The position numbers and the translations under genes were made by a program. A stretch of DNA of 64,000 nucleotides from Thiobacillus denitrificans (GTDB taxonomy: Bacteria; Pseudomonadota; Gammaproteobacteria; Burkholderiales; Thiobacillaceae). Location: NCBI RefSeq assembly GCF_001530125.1, contig NZ_LDUG01000016.1, positions 1 to 64,000 of the forward strand, in the 5' to 3' direction. The notes under the pieces are model-generated. The model was given only the letters and a program-made list of their open reading frames with translations. It was not told the DNA's origin and did no database searches. Position 1 is the first letter of the stretch. Every line of letters starts with the position of its first letter. Positions 8,609 through 19,825 of the stretch are shown here, piece after piece.

Positions 8609-10150
8609 ATGAAGACCTTGCCGGTTCTCCTCATCATCCTTGACGGTTTTGGTTGCCGTGCGGAACGCGCCGACAATGCAATCGCCCAGGCCAGCAAGCC
8701 CAACTGGGATCGGTTGTGGAAACACCATCCGCACACGCTCATCCACGCATCGGAATCCGAAGTGGGCCTGCCCAAGGGGCAAATGGGCAACTCCGAGGTG
8801 GGGCACTTGAATATCGGCGCGGGGCGGGTGGTGTACCAGGAATTCACCCGCATCGACCGGGCCATCGAGTCCGGCTATTTCTTCACCAATCCGGCCCTGC
8901 TGAATGCCGTGCATCTGGCGCGCGACAACGGCAAGACCCTGCACGTGCTGGGTCTGCTGTCGGATGGCGGAGTGCATAGCCACGAATTGCACTTCCACGC
9001 CCTGCTTGATCTAGCGGTGCGCGAGGGCCTCAACAAGGTGTGTCTGCACGTGTTTCTGGATGGCCGCGACACACCGCCGAAAAGTGCCGAGGTCTATTTG
9101 CGGCGCCTCAACGAAAAAATCGAACAGACCGGCATCGGCCATGTCGCGTCGATGATCGGCCGCTACTACGCGATGGACCGTGACCGCCGCTGGCAGCGGG
9201 TCAAATCTGCCTACGACCTGCTGACCCAGGGGCGCGCCGAATACATGGCAGACAACCCGCAGGCCGGGCTGGAGGCTGCCTACGCGCGCGGCGAGACCGA
9301 CGAATTCGTCAAGGCCACGGCTATCCGTCCGCCGGACGGCAAGCCGGTGAAAATGGAAGACGGTGATTCGGTGATCTTCCTCAACTTCCGCTCCGACCGT
9401 GCGCGCCAGTTGTCGCGGCCGTTCATCGAGCGCGATTTCGGGGAATTCGAACGTGAAGTCACGCCGCGCCTGGCCACCTACTGCACGCTGACTGGCTACA
9501 GCGATGACTTTGCCGTTTCAGTGGCATTTCCGCCCGAGCGCATCAAGAACGGCATCGGCGAATACATCGCCAAACTTGGCTTGCGCCAACTGCGCATCGC
9601 CGAAACCGAGAAATATCCGCACGTCACCTTCTTTTTCAACGGTGGCGAAGAAGTCTCTTTTCCCGGTGAAGACCGCGTGCTGGTGCCGTCGCCCGACGTC
9701 GCAACCTACGACCTGAAACCCGAAATGAGTGCCTTCGAGGTGACCGAAAAATTGATCACTGCGATTAACAGCAAGCAATACGACGTCATCATCTGCAATT
9801 ACGCCAACCCGGATATGGTCGGGCACACCGGCGACCTGCAGGCGGCCATCAAGGCGATCGAAACGGTGGACACCTGCCTCGGCCGGGTGGTGGAAGCCCA
9901 ACTGGCGCGCGGCGGCGAAGTGCTGGTGACCGCCGACCACGGCAACGCCGAATTGATGCGCGACACCGCAACCGGTCAGGCGCATACCGCGCACACCCTG
10001 AACCTGGTCCCGTTGATCTACGTGGGACAGCGCTCGGCCACGCTGGCGGAAACCGGTGCACTCGAAGACATCAGCCCGACCCTGCTGAAAATGATGGGCT
10101 TGTCGCCCCCTCCCGAAATGACCGGTGAAGCCCTCGTGCAATTTGAGTAA
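8609..10150 (+). CDS. gpmI: 2,3-bisphosphoglycerate-independent phosphoglycerate mutase
   Basis: A 513-residue, manganese-dependent cytoplasmic enzyme that interconverts 3- and 2-phosphoglycerate in glycolysis and gluconeogenesis. The N-terminal alkaline-phosphatase-like metal site LDGFG (11-15) and the phosphoserine nucleophile Ser62 in GNSEVGHLN are present, as are HVFLDGRDTPP and the C-terminal metal motif TADHGNAE. Length is normal. It is transcribed away from arsR and followed closely by envC, as in E. coli gpmM-envC. Confidence 0.97.
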   Translation: MKTLPVLLIILDGFGCRAERADNAIAQASKPNWDRLWKHHPHTLIHASESEVGLPKGQMGNSEVGHLNIGAGRVVYQEFTRIDRAIESGYFFTNPALLNAVHLARDNGKTLHVLGLLSDGGVHSHELHFHALLDLAVREGLNKVCLHVFLDGRDTPPKSAEVYLRRLNEKIEQTGIGHVASMIGRYYAMDRDRRWQRVKSAYDLLTQGRAEYMADNPQAGLEAAYARGETDEFVKATAIRPPDGKPVKMEDGDSVIFLNFRSDRARQLSRPFIERDFGEFEREVTPRLATYCTLTGYSDDFAVSVAFPPERIKNGIGEYIAKLGLRQLRIAETEKYPHVTFFFNGGEEVSFPGEDRVLVPSPDVATYDLKPEMSAFEVTEKLITAINSKQYDVIICNYANPDMVGHTGDLQAAIKAIETVDTCLGRVVEAQLARGGEVLVTADHGNAELMRDTATGQAHTAHTLNLVPLIYVGQRSATLAETGALEDISPTLLKMMGLSPPPEMTGEALVQFE

Positions 10151-10181
10151 ATCGGGTGCAAGTTCGGGTAAGCTCATCAGG

Positions 10182-11432
10182 GTGAACTTCAGACCATTTC
10201 TCATCCTGCTGGCATTGATCTGGCCGCTGTGCGCCAGCGCCAACCAAGCCGATCGCAAGCAATCCGAACTCGATGCCCTCAAGCAGCGTCTGCAAACCCT
10301 GCAACAGGAATTTCGCAACACGCAGGCGAACCGTCAGGAAGCGGCCGATGAACTGAGACAATCCGAGCGCTCGATCAGCAGTGCGGTGCGCCAGTTGCGC
10401 CAGCTGGATGACGAACGCCAGCGTGCCCAGACTGATTTGCAGGCGCTGGCGCAACAGGCTGACGCGACCGAGGTACGCATCCGCGCGCAGCAGGCCCACC
10501 TTGCCCAGGCGCTCAAGGCCGCCTACCAGCGCGGGCAGGGCGATGCGCTCAAACTCATTCTCAACGGTGCAGACCCCAACCAGGCCGCGCGCGATCTGCG
10601 TTATCTGACGCACCTGTCGCGTGCCCAGCATGAGACGATCGAGGCCCTGCGAGCCGACCTGGCGCAACTGGCCGCGCTGCAACAGCAAACCGAACAAAAA
10701 TCGGCCGAGCTGACCCGGTTGCAGATGGACCGCGAAGCCGAGCAAAAGAAATTGCTGGCCGACAAGCGCGCCCGCGAGCAAGTTCTGCAAAAATTGTCGG
10801 TGCAAATCCAGAAGCAGCAGCGCGAAATTTCCAACCTCAAGCGCGACGAGCGCAGCCTGACTCAACTGGTGGAGCGCCTCAACCGGCTGATGGCGCAACA
10901 GGCGGCACGTGAAGCGGCGCGCGCACGTGCCGCACAACGGGCGCAAAAAAGCCAAAAGACCGAGAAGAGCGCGGCCAGCCAGCCGCGCCGCGGCCTGGGC
11001 GTCAACACCGAAACACCGGTGGCGTTTCGCTCCGACAAGCCATTTTCAGGTTTGAAAGGTTCACTGCGGCTGCCCGTCGCCGGGGAACTGATGAACCGCT
11101 TTGGTGCTCAGAGAGAAGGCGGCGGCGTGAGTTGGAAAGGCCTGTTCATTCGTGCGGCTGAGGGCACGGTGGTGAAGGCGATCGCTGCCGGGCAGGTGGT
11201 GTTTTCCGAGTGGCTGCGCGGCTTTGGCAACCTGATTATTGTCGACCACGGTGAGGGATATATGAGCCTGTACAGCAATAATGAAAGTCTGTATAAACAG
11301 GTGGGCGAACGCGTTCAGCCCGGCGACCCCATTGCCACGGTCGGCAACAGCGGCGGCCAGCCCGACGCCGGCCTGTATTTTGAAATGCGGCATCAAAGCC
11401 GTCCTGTTAATCCCCTCCTGTGGGTGAAGTGA
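10182..11432 (+). CDS. envC: Murein hydrolase activator EnvC (degenerate M23 peptidase)
   Basis: EnvC acts in the periplasm at the division site, where it activates amidases. A GTG start at 10182 (416 residues) is chosen because it begins directly with a signal peptide (FRPFLILLALIWPLCASA). The longer ATG frame at 10125 overlaps gpmI. A long coiled coil follows (about residues 25-260, Gln/Arg/Leu rich), then a basic linker and a LytM/M23 domain. The zinc ligands of active M23 enzymes (HxxxD and HxH) are replaced ('VSWKGLFI' and 'YMSLYSNN'), as expected for a non-catalytic activator. The stop is 1 base from ctpA. Confidence 0.92.
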   Translation: MNFRPFLILLALIWPLCASANQADRKQSELDALKQRLQTLQQEFRNTQANRQEAADELRQSERSISSAVRQLRQLDDERQRAQTDLQALAQQADATEVRIRAQQAHLAQALKAAYQRGQGDALKLILNGADPNQAARDLRYLTHLSRAQHETIEALRADLAQLAALQQQTEQKSAELTRLQMDREAEQKKLLADKRAREQVLQKLSVQIQKQQREISNLKRDERSLTQLVERLNRLMAQQAAREAARARAAQRAQKSQKTEKSAASQPRRGLGVNTETPVAFRSDKPFSGLKGSLRLPVAGELMNRFGAQREGGGVSWKGLFIRAAEGTVVKAIAAGQVVFSEWLRGFGNLIIVDHGEGYMSLYSNNESLYKQVGERVQPGDPIATVGNSGGQPDAGLYFEMRHQSRPVNPLLWVK

Positions 11433-11433
11433 G

Positions 11434-12849
11434 ATGAAACAAAAGGCGAAATTCATACTCGTCGGTCTGGCCGGCTTGCTGGCCGGTGCAGCACTGACGG
11501 TCAACCTGTCGGCGATCGCCGACAAGGAAGCGGCGACCGCGCTGCCGGTCGCGGAGCTGCGCGCCTTTACCGATGTGTTTGCCCGCATCAAGAACGATTA
11601 CGTCGAGCCGGTCGAAGACAAGAAACTTATCACCGAGGCGATCACTGGCATGCTGACCGGGCTCGATCCGCACTCTGCGTATCTGGATGCCGAAGGGTTC
11701 AAGGATCTGCAGGTCGGCACCCAGGGCGAGTTCGGCGGCCTCGGCATCGAGGTCGGTATGGAAGACGGCTTCGTCAAGGTCGTCTCGCCGATTGAGGATA
11801 CGCCTGCCTTCAAGGCCGGGGTCAAGCCTGGCGACCTGATCATCAAGCTCGACGATACGCCGGTGAAGGGCATGACGCTGAACGATGCGGTGAAGCGGAT
11901 GCGTGGCAAGCCGGGAACGAGCATCAAGCTCACCATCGCGCGCAAGGGCGTGGCCCAACCCATCGTGCTGACCCTGACTCGTGCGGTCATCAAGATTCGC
12001 AGCGTCAAGTCCACGCTGGTCGACCCCGGCTATGGTTACGTGCGCGTGACGCAGTTTCAGGAACACACCGGCGAACTGCTGGCCGAAGCATTGAACCAGC
12101 TTTACAAGGACAACAAGGCGCCACTCAAGGGGCTGATTCTGGACCTGCGCAACGATCCGGGCGGCCTGTTGAATGGTGCGGTCGCGGTAACCGCCGCGTT
12201 CGTCAAGCCCGACAGTCTGGTGGTGTATACCGAAGGCCGCACCGAGGACGCCAAGATGCGGCTGACCGCTAGCCGGGAACATTATCTGCGTCCGATGCAG
12301 GCCGATTACCTGAAAAACCTGCCGGAGGGCGTGAAGAGCGTGCCGATGGTGGTGCTGGTCAACATGGGATCGGCTTCGGCGTCCGAAATCGTGGCGGGTG
12401 CGCTGCAGGATCACAAGCGCGCGATCGTCATGGGCACCCGCACCTTCGGCAAGGGGTCGGTGCAGACCATCCTGCCGATCGGCAATGGCACGGCGATCAA
12501 GCTCACCACCGCGCGCTACTTTACGCCGAACGGACGTTCTATCCAGGCCAAGGGCATCGAGCCCGACATCGTGGTGGAAGACCCGGCGATGCCGGAATCG
12601 GAGAATGGTTTCGGCCTCCGCGAGGCCGATCTCGACAGGCACCTGGTCAATCCTGTAGGCGCCGAGCCTGTCCCGACGGACAAGCCGGGGGATGCCAGCA
12701 AGACGCCGCCGGCGGACAAGCCAGGCAAGAATGGCGAGGACAAAAAGCCGGTAGCGCTGGAGCCGGGCGAAATCGTCTCGAAGAACGATTTCCAGATGAA
12801 TCAGGCGCTGAACCTGCTGAAAGGCCTGCAGATTATGCAGGGTCGCTGA
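11434..12849 (+). CDS. ctpA: Carboxyl-terminal processing protease, S41 family
   Basis: A 471-residue periplasmic serine protease that trims or degrades envelope proteins. An N-terminal signal/anchor spans residues 5-25. A PDZ domain ('GLGIEVGMEDGFVKVVSPIEDTPAFKAG...') lies at about 100-180, followed by the S41 core. The catalytic dyad is Ser315 in GSASASEI and Lys340 in FGKGSVQ, with the family's 25-residue spacing. The C-terminus has a Pro/Lys/Asp-rich, low-complexity linker (about 405-445). It follows envC directly; the gpmI-envC-ctpA order is common in Proteobacteria and suggests a cell-wall role. Confidence 0.95.
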   Translation: MKQKAKFILVGLAGLLAGAALTVNLSAIADKEAATALPVAELRAFTDVFARIKNDYVEPVEDKKLITEAITGMLTGLDPHSAYLDAEGFKDLQVGTQGEFGGLGIEVGMEDGFVKVVSPIEDTPAFKAGVKPGDLIIKLDDTPVKGMTLNDAVKRMRGKPGTSIKLTIARKGVAQPIVLTLTRAVIKIRSVKSTLVDPGYGYVRVTQFQEHTGELLAEALNQLYKDNKAPLKGLILDLRNDPGGLLNGAVAVTAAFVKPDSLVVYTEGRTEDAKMRLTASREHYLRPMQADYLKNLPEGVKSVPMVVLVNMGSASASEIVAGALQDHKRAIVMGTRTFGKGSVQTILPIGNGTAIKLTTARYFTPNGRSIQAKGIEPDIVVEDPAMPESENGFGLREADLDRHLVNPVGAEPVPTDKPGDASKTPPADKPGKNGEDKKPVALEPGEIVSKNDFQMNQALNLLKGLQIMQGR

Positions 12850-12927
12850 TCAAAGCTGCTGTGGCTGCAATGCGGCCACAGCATAAAGCGCAGCGCTATA
12901 CTGAGCAGATATTTTGACTGGTGTGCC

Positions 12928-13323
12928 ATGCGCCCGTGTGACCTCGAAAAAATCCGCGAAATCGTTTTCCATGACTTGCCGGCTGGGCAGGCGGAACGCG
13001 CGCTGATTTTGCTCGAAGGACTGGATGGGCTGGTGGTGACGGTCGGGTCACAAGGCAACTGCCTGTTGGTGCGTTACCACATCTGTGAATACACCCTGGA
13101 AGGCCTGGAAATGGCGCTGACGAGCCAGGGCTTCCATCTCGACAATAGCCTGCTCAGCAAACTCAGACGCGCGCTGGCCTACTTTAGCGAGAGCGTGCAG
13201 CGGCGCAACGTTGCGGCCGGAGAACCGGACATCAAATCCCAGCAGGCCTTCATCAATGTCTACGAGCGCCATTTGCATGGTGACCGCGACGACACGCCGG
13301 AAGAGTGGCGCGGCTATAAATAA
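12928..13323 (+). CDS. Conserved hypothetical protein (131 aa)
   Basis: A 131-residue soluble protein of unknown function. It has no signal peptide, membrane helix or recognisable catalytic motif. It reads as a ferredoxin-like alpha/beta domain at the N-terminus ('GLDGLVVTVGSQGNCLLVRYHICEYTLEGLEMALTSQGFHLD' resembles the heavy-metal-associated style of strand-helix-strand without the CxxC). An acidic C-terminus ends in DDTPEEWRGYK. It starts 78 bases after ctpA and stops 15 bases before the ThiF-like gene, so it may be co-transcribed with that gene. Confidence 0.8.
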   Translation: MRPCDLEKIREIVFHDLPAGQAERALILLEGLDGLVVTVGSQGNCLLVRYHICEYTLEGLEMALTSQGFHLDNSLLSKLRRALAYFSESVQRRNVAAGEPDIKSQQAFINVYERHLHGDRDDTPEEWRGYK

Positions 13324-13338
13324 CGACCTGCTTGCCCC

Positions 13339-14109
13339 ATGGAACTGACCGACGACCTGCTGCTGCGCTACAGCCGGCACATTCTGTTGCCGGAAATCGG
13401 CGTAGTCGGGCAGGCACGCATCTGCGATGCAGCGGTGCTGATTGTCGGTGCTGGTGGGCTGGGCTGCCCGGTGGCGCTGTATCTGGGCGCGGCGGGGGTC
13501 GGGCGGCTGGTGCTGGCGGACGGCGACACGGTCGATCTCACCAATTTGCAGCGCCAGATTGGCCATGCCACGGCGGCGATCGGCGAGAACAAGGCCGCTT
13601 CACTGGCGCGCAGCGTGCGCGCCATCAACCCGGAAATCGACGTGCAACCGATCGGCCAGGCGCTGGCGAATACCGCCTTGCATGTCGCCGTCGCGGCAGT
13701 CGATCTGGTGGTCGACGCATCGGACAATTTCGCCACCCGGCATGCCGTCAACCGCGCCTGCGTGGCATTGGGCAAGCCGCTGGTGTCGGGCGCTGCGATC
13801 GGATTTTCCGGGCAGCTGGCCGTCTTTGATTCGCGCCTTGGCAGCAGTCCCTGCTATCACTGCCTGTTTCCTGACCACGCGGATGAGCCCGAGTTGCGTT
13901 GCGCCGAGGCGGGCGTGTTTTCGCCGCTGGTTGGCGTCATTGGCGCGATGCAGGCGTTGGAAGCGCTGAAATGTCTGGCCCAGGCGGGCGCGCCCCTGAT
14001 CGGCCGGCTGCTGCTGTGGGACGGCCTGCAGGCCGACGCCCGCGTGATGAAGGTGCCGCGCGATCCGGCCTGCCCGGTGTGCGGGCCGGCCACCGTTCAG
14101 GCGGGCTGA
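13339..14109 (+). CDS. ThiF/MoeB/HesA-family adenylyltransferase
   Basis: A 256-residue E1-like enzyme that adenylates the C-terminal glycine of a ubiquitin-like sulfur carrier (ThiS or MoaD). The opening 'LLRYSRHILLPEIG' is diagnostic, followed by the nucleotide loop GAGGLGCPVALYL, the DGDTVDLTNLQRQI region and the ATP-site segment DASDNFATRHAVN. Two CxxC pairs (CYHC near residue 173 and CPVC near residue 248) form the zinc site. No rhodanese domain is attached. MoeB and ThiF cannot be separated from sequence alone, so no symbol is given. The 3' end overlaps slmA on the other strand by 13 bases. Confidence 0.9.
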   Translation: MELTDDLLLRYSRHILLPEIGVVGQARICDAAVLIVGAGGLGCPVALYLGAAGVGRLVLADGDTVDLTNLQRQIGHATAAIGENKAASLARSVRAINPEIDVQPIGQALANTALHVAVAAVDLVVDASDNFATRHAVNRACVALGKPLVSGAAIGFSGQLAVFDSRLGSSPCYHCLFPDHADEPELRCAEAGVFSPLVGVIGAMQALEALKCLAQAGAPLIGRLLLWDGLQADARVMKVPRDPACPVCGPATVQAG

Positions 14110-14681
14110 ACGCCCAGCAGACGTGACAGCAGCAATTCGATGTCGCCGCCTGGGGGGCGGGCAAACCCGCTCTTGGCAAACTGGTGCCAGCGCCCCACCA
14201 CCACGCATTGCAACAGGTTGGCCAGCGGTGCACTGAGCTCGGACTGCCTGTCCCCGCAAAAGCGCAGGCATTGCCGCAACTGTGCCTCGATGCGGTCGTG
14301 CAGTTGATTGATGCGTTTTTGCAGACGCTCGTTTTCGTGCACCAGCGCGTCGCCGATCAGCACCCGCGTCATTCCCGGATTCTTTTCTGCAAAGCTCAGC
14401 AGCATGCCGAGAATGGCCTCGATCTGGGCGGCTGGCGACGGCGTGTCGGCCGTGATGCGCGCGATCAGCCCGAGCAGCGTCTGTTCGATGAATTCGATCA
14501 GGCCTTCATACATCTGCGCCTTGCTGGAAAAATGGCGATACAGCGCTGCTTCCGACACGCCGACGCGTGCCGCCAGTGCCGCTGTGGTGATTTTTTCCGG
14601 TTTCGGTTCCTGCAGCATCGCAGCCAGCGTTTGCAGGATCTGCAAACGGCGTTCGCCGGGTTTCCTGGCTTCCCCTTCCAT
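14097..14681 (-). CDS. slmA: Nucleoid occlusion factor SlmA (TetR family)
   Basis: A 194-residue DNA-binding protein that blocks FtsZ ring assembly over the nucleoid. The N-terminal helix-turn-helix 'ITTAALAARVGVSEAALYRHFSSKAQMYEGLIEFIE' matches SlmA closely, and the C-terminal dimer domain has family length. The stop overlaps the convergent ThiF-like gene. The tRNA gene lies about 50 bases upstream. Confidence 0.88.
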   Translation of the reverse strand: MEGEARKPGERRLQILQTLAAMLQEPKPEKITTAALAARVGVSEAALYRHFSSKAQMYEGLIEFIEQTLLGLIARITADTPSPAAQIEAILGMLLSFAEKNPGMTRVLIGDALVHENERLQKRINQLHDRIEAQLRQCLRFCGDRQSELSAPLANLLQCVVVGRWHQFAKSGFARPPGGDIELLLSRLLGVQPA

Positions 14682-14734
14682 CAGTCACTCCCCTTGTTTT
14701 TATGGGTGATGATTATCGCTGATGCTGGGTTAAA

Positions 14735-14811
<77 letters not shown>

Positions 14812-14822
14812 GAAAATGGAAT

Positions 14823-14841
14823 GCCCCGCGGTGAGCGGGGC
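14823..14841 (-). terminator. Terminator of the rpsU-rpoD operon
   Basis: GCCCCGC (14823-14829) pairs with GCGGGGC (14835-14841) just after the rpoD stop. On the minus strand it is followed by ATTCCATTTTC. The T tract is imperfect but the position fits. Confidence 0.55.
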
Positions 14842-14848
14842 AGGGCGC

Positions 14849-16792
<1,944 letters not shown>

Positions 16793-16862
16793 AGCATTTC
16801 TCCGCTCAGGTTCTGACGCGTGCAAACCACGCGGACAGAAAAAAATCGTTCAAAAACCGGCA

Positions 16863-16868
16863 ATTATA
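16863..16868 (-). promoter_or_regulatory. Possible rpoD promoter -10 element
   Basis: On the minus strand a perfect TATAAT lies 70 bases upstream of the GTG start of rpoD, in the dnaG-rpoD gap. No good -35 hexamer is seen at 16-18 bases. It may give extra rpoD transcription independent of the operon. Confidence 0.4.
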
Positions 16869-16905
16869 CCGTAAACCGGGGGGTTGTCTTGGCGTTTATG
16901 ACAAG

Positions 16906-18603
16906 CTAGGACCGTGCCAGTTCAGTCAGTTCCTGGCGTTCGCTGGCACTCAGGCTGTTTAGCGGCCGCGCGGCCAGTTCCTGCCAGCGGCGGCGCTGCC
17001 AGTCGTCACGCAGCTGTTTGACCGCGCCGTCGAATTCCGCGTTCCAGTCCCAGCTATCGTCTTTGTCGAGCAAATCCGTCATCAGTTCATCGACCAGAGG
17101 TTCCAGCGCGCTCCCTTTGGCAGTTTCGATGAGCGTCTGCGGCTTGAGCGGACCAATATCGCACAACCAGGCCATCAGTTCGCCCATGCGGCTGCTCAGC
17201 GGGTCGTTCGCGTCCAGCCAGCAGGGATCGACTTCGGCGGCGCGCTGCGGGTTCATCAGCAGCGTGCGGGCCAGGCTGCGCACACGCGAGGGTGCCGGGC
17301 GGCGCTGCGGCCGCGGCGCCGTCCGGCGCGTGGCGCTGGGCCTGATCCCCATGAGGCCGAGCTCGTCGGCTTGCAGGTTAGCGAGCTCGGCGATCTGCCG
17401 CTGGATCAGGCGGGCCAGCAACGGCGCGGCGATTTTTTCCAGCAGCGGCTTCGCGTCCTTGATCAGCGCGGCACGGCCTTCCTGGCTGTCGAGCTTGCGG
17501 CCGCGTGACAGTTCGCGCACCAGAAAGGCCGAGAGCGGCAGCGTGTCGGCGTCTAGCAGATGCAGAAAGGCAGCCTGACCGTGGTTGCGGATGTAGCTGT
17601 CGGGATCTTCGCCTTCAGGCAGGAACAGGAAGCTGACATCCTTGCCGTCCTGCAGGGATTCCAGCGTGTTTTCGAGTGCGCGCCAGGCCGCCTTGCGTCC
17701 TGCCTTGTCGCCATCGAAGGCGTAGATCAGATGGTCGGTGTGGCGCAGCAGGGTGCGCGCATGGACCGGCGTGGTGGCAGTGCCCAGCGCCGCCACGGCA
17801 AATTCCACCCCATGCTGCGCCAGCGCGACCACGTCCATGTAGCCTTCGACCACGATCGCGCGTCCGGCCGCCTTGATCGCCGCGCGCGCTTCGAACAAGC
17901 CGTATAGCTCAGCGCCTTTGTGGAATAGCGGGGTTTCCGGCGAATTGAGGTATTTGGGTTCGCCCTGGTCGAGCACCCGACCGCCGAAGCCGACGATCTG
18001 GCCCTTGATGTTCCTGATGGGGAACATGATGCGGTCGCGGAAGCGGTCGTAGCGTCGATTGTCGCCGTCGATGACCAAACCTGACGCTGCGAGGGCCTTC
18101 GCTGTGTAATCGGTGAAAACCTGCTTCAGTGGCGACCACCCCTCCGGCGCATAACCGATGCCGTAGCGGGCGGCGATGACGCCGGTCAATCCGCGTTGTT
18201 TCAGATAGTCGATCGCGCGCGGGGTCTGCTTCAATTGTTTTTTATAGAACTGCGCGGCCTGTTCCAGCGCGTCCCATAGCGCGGGCGGGGGCTTGGGGCG
18301 GTCGGGCTCGCCGGATTCGGGGACCGGCAGGCCGACATCTTGCGCCAGTGCGCCGACTGCGTCGGGAAATCCCATGTGCTCGTATTCCATCAGGAAGCCG
18401 AGCGCGGTGCCGTGCGCGCCGCAGCCGAAGCAGTGGTAGAACTGCTTGGTCGGGCTGACCGTAAAGGAGGGGGTTTTTTCGCTGTGGAAGGGACAGCAGG
18501 CCTGGTAGTTCTGCCCGGCTTTCTTTAGCGGCACGCGGCGGTCGATGACGTCGACGATGTCGACGCGGGCGAGCAGGGTGTCGATGAAATCGCGCGGGAT
18601 CAT
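16906..18603 (-). CDS. dnaG: DNA primase
   Basis: A 565-residue enzyme that makes RNA primers at the replication fork. The N-terminal zinc finger is CCPFHSEKTPSFTVSPTKQ...HCFGCG (about residues 37-65). The TOPRIM core includes AIVVEGYMDVVAL and YAFDGDKAGRKAA with the metal-binding acidic residues. The C-terminal helicase-interaction part ends in an Arg/Leu-rich segment. It lies between yqeY and rpoD as in the macromolecular-synthesis operon. Confidence 0.97.
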   Translation of the reverse strand: MIPRDFIDTLLARVDIVDVIDRRVPLKKAGQNYQACCPFHSEKTPSFTVSPTKQFYHCFGCGAHGTALGFLMEYEHMGFPDAVGALAQDVGLPVPESGEPDRPKPPPALWDALEQAAQFYKKQLKQTPRAIDYLKQRGLTGVIAARYGIGYAPEGWSPLKQVFTDYTAKALAASGLVIDGDNRRYDRFRDRIMFPIRNIKGQIVGFGGRVLDQGEPKYLNSPETPLFHKGAELYGLFEARAAIKAAGRAIVVEGYMDVVALAQHGVEFAVAALGTATTPVHARTLLRHTDHLIYAFDGDKAGRKAAWRALENTLESLQDGKDVSFLFLPEGEDPDSYIRNHGQAAFLHLLDADTLPLSAFLVRELSRGRKLDSQEGRAALIKDAKPLLEKIAAPLLARLIQRQIAELANLQADELGLMGIRPSATRRTAPRPQRRPAPSRVRSLARTLLMNPQRAAEVDPCWLDANDPLSSRMGELMAWLCDIGPLKPQTLIETAKGSALEPLVDELMTDLLDKDDSWDWNAEFDGAVKQLRDDWQRRRWQELAARPLNSLSASERQELTELARS

Positions 18604-18652
18604 GGTTGCCGCATGATAAACCCGGGCGGGTTGATCGGGCAGTGGGGGTGAA

Positions 18653-19129
18653 TCAGCCCGCCAGGCGGGCTTTGATCAGCGAGGACACCTGGCCCATGTC
18701 GGCGCGGCCGGCTAGGCGAGGTTTCAGCAGGCTCATGACCTTGCCCATGTCCTTTGCGCTTGCGGCGCCGGATTCGGCAATCGCCGCTGCGACCGCGGCT
18801 TCGACTTCGGCAATGGAAAGCTGTTCGGGCAGATAGGCCTGCAAGACGGCCAGTTCGGCCTGTTCCGCTGCCACCAGGTCATCCCGGCCGGCAGCCTGAA
18901 ACTGGCTGATCGAATCGCGGCGCTGCTTGATGAGTTTTTCGACGATGCTGCTGACCGCAGCGTCGTCCAGCTCGATGCGTTCGTCGATTTCCTTCTGCCT
19001 GATCGCCGCCAGCAGCAGGCGAATCGTTCCGAGGCGCACTGTTTCCCAGGCGCGTTGCGCCTCATCAGGATTAGCGCGGCCGCGCATGGCCGCCTTCATG
19101 TCGTCAGTGATGCGTGCCTTGAGCGACAT
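18653..19129 (-). CDS. GatB/YqeY domain protein
   Basis: A protein of about 158 residues (start MSLKARITDDMKAAMR at 19129) made of the helical YqeY domain. That domain is homologous to the tRNA-binding tail of the GatB amidotransferase subunit. The conserved features 'RLGTIRLLLAAIRQKEID' and 'AKDMGKVMSLLKPRLAGRADMG' are present. A role in tRNA recognition is assumed for the family but not proven. It lies between rpsU and dnaG, its usual place. Confidence 0.92.
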   Translation of the reverse strand: MSLKARITDDMKAAMRGRANPDEAQRAWETVRLGTIRLLLAAIRQKEIDERIELDDAAVSSIVEKLIKQRRDSISQFQAAGRDDLVAAEQAELAVLQAYLPEQLSIAEVEAAVAAAIAESGAASAKDMGKVMSLLKPRLAGRADMGQVSSLIKARLAG

Positions 19130-19143
19130 GCGTTGACGCAGAA

Positions 19144-19356
19144 TCAATACATCTTGGGGGGGAGTTGCTGGCCGCGCAGGCGCTTGCTCTGGCGCTTGAC
19201 TGCCGCGGCGAGCTTGCGCTTGCGCTCGGCGGTGGGCTTCTCGTAGAACGTGCGGGCGCGCAGTTCGGTCAGGAGGCCGACTTTTTCGATGGAACGCTTG
19301 AAGCGGCGCAAGGCGACATCAAACGGCTCGTTTTCTTTGACTTTGACGTGGGGCAT
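19144..19356 (-). CDS. rpsU: 30S ribosomal protein S21
   Basis: A 70-residue basic protein of the small subunit that takes part in initiation. The sequence [21 protein letters not shown] through [18 protein letters not shown] is typical S21. The start at 19356 is used rather than the longer open frame to 19425. It heads the rpsU-yqeY-dnaG-rpoD operon. In most Proteobacteria it is divergent from tsaD; here a pigment cluster separates the two. Confidence 0.97.
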   Translation of the reverse strand: MPHVKVKENEPFDVALRRFKRSIEKVGLLTELRARTFYEKPTAERKRKLAAAVKRQSKRLRGQQLPPKMY

Positions 19357-19825
19357 GTGTTTGAAGAGGGCTTCCGGGAAAGCTTCCTGTGAACTGGAAA
19401 AACGAGAATGATAGCAAGCCCGCACGATTTTTTCCAGCGCAATCCTGTTTCAGGTTCGGTCGGTCTCTGAAAAAAGGGAAGGGCAACAGGTTGGCTGGGT
19501 TCGTCGCAATGTCCCTGCAGAGAAAAATAAAATATAAAATCTCAATGGATTCATCGCGGTGCTGGCTTTTTCGCCGCTGTTCTGTGCGTTCTCCGTGTCC
19601 GGGCCTGCGACTGGCTCGGTTCCAAAAAGGAAGAGGCGCTGTTGCGCGAGGGCTACACCTGCCGCAGTTTGCATGACGAGGGTGGCTCGATCGGCGCCCT
19701 CCGGTTCTGGTTCGCCGCACTTCATTCATTCCTGCAAGCACGCGTCGGGCAGGCGGCTTACCGAATATAATGTCGTCGGCCCGATATCATCGGGTTGTCT
19801 TATCCCCTATTGACGTGAAATCGCC
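19357..19825. other. Intergenic junction between rpsU and the pigment cluster
   Basis: This holds the rpsU promoter region, an AT-rich tract (19520-19545) and an open plus-strand frame (19531-19770). The frame translates with plausible codon use ('CDWLGSKKEEALLREGYTCR...') but lacks ATG, GTG or TTG in its first part. It may be the 3' remnant of a gene cut when the cluster arrived. No family is recognised. Confidence 0.3.
19766..19771 (+). promoter_or_regulatory. Possible -10 of the pigment operon
   Basis: A perfect TATAAT lies 55 bases upstream of the ACP start. No clear -35 is seen at the right distance. A short palindrome CCGATATCATCGG (19781-19793) lies between it and the start codon and could be an operator. 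Confidence 0.35.

Noticed and set aside
12858-12882. Hairpin after ctpA as terminator
   Set aside because: GCTGTGGC/GCCACAGC has only 8 pairs and no T tract; termination there is not convincing.
13339-14109. Specific assignment as moeB or thiF
   Set aside because: Both share the visible motifs and no moa or thi gene is adjacent.
19531-19770. Start-less open frame upstream of the ACP gene
   Set aside because: Codon use is plausible but no start codon and no family; kept only as part of the intergenic description.
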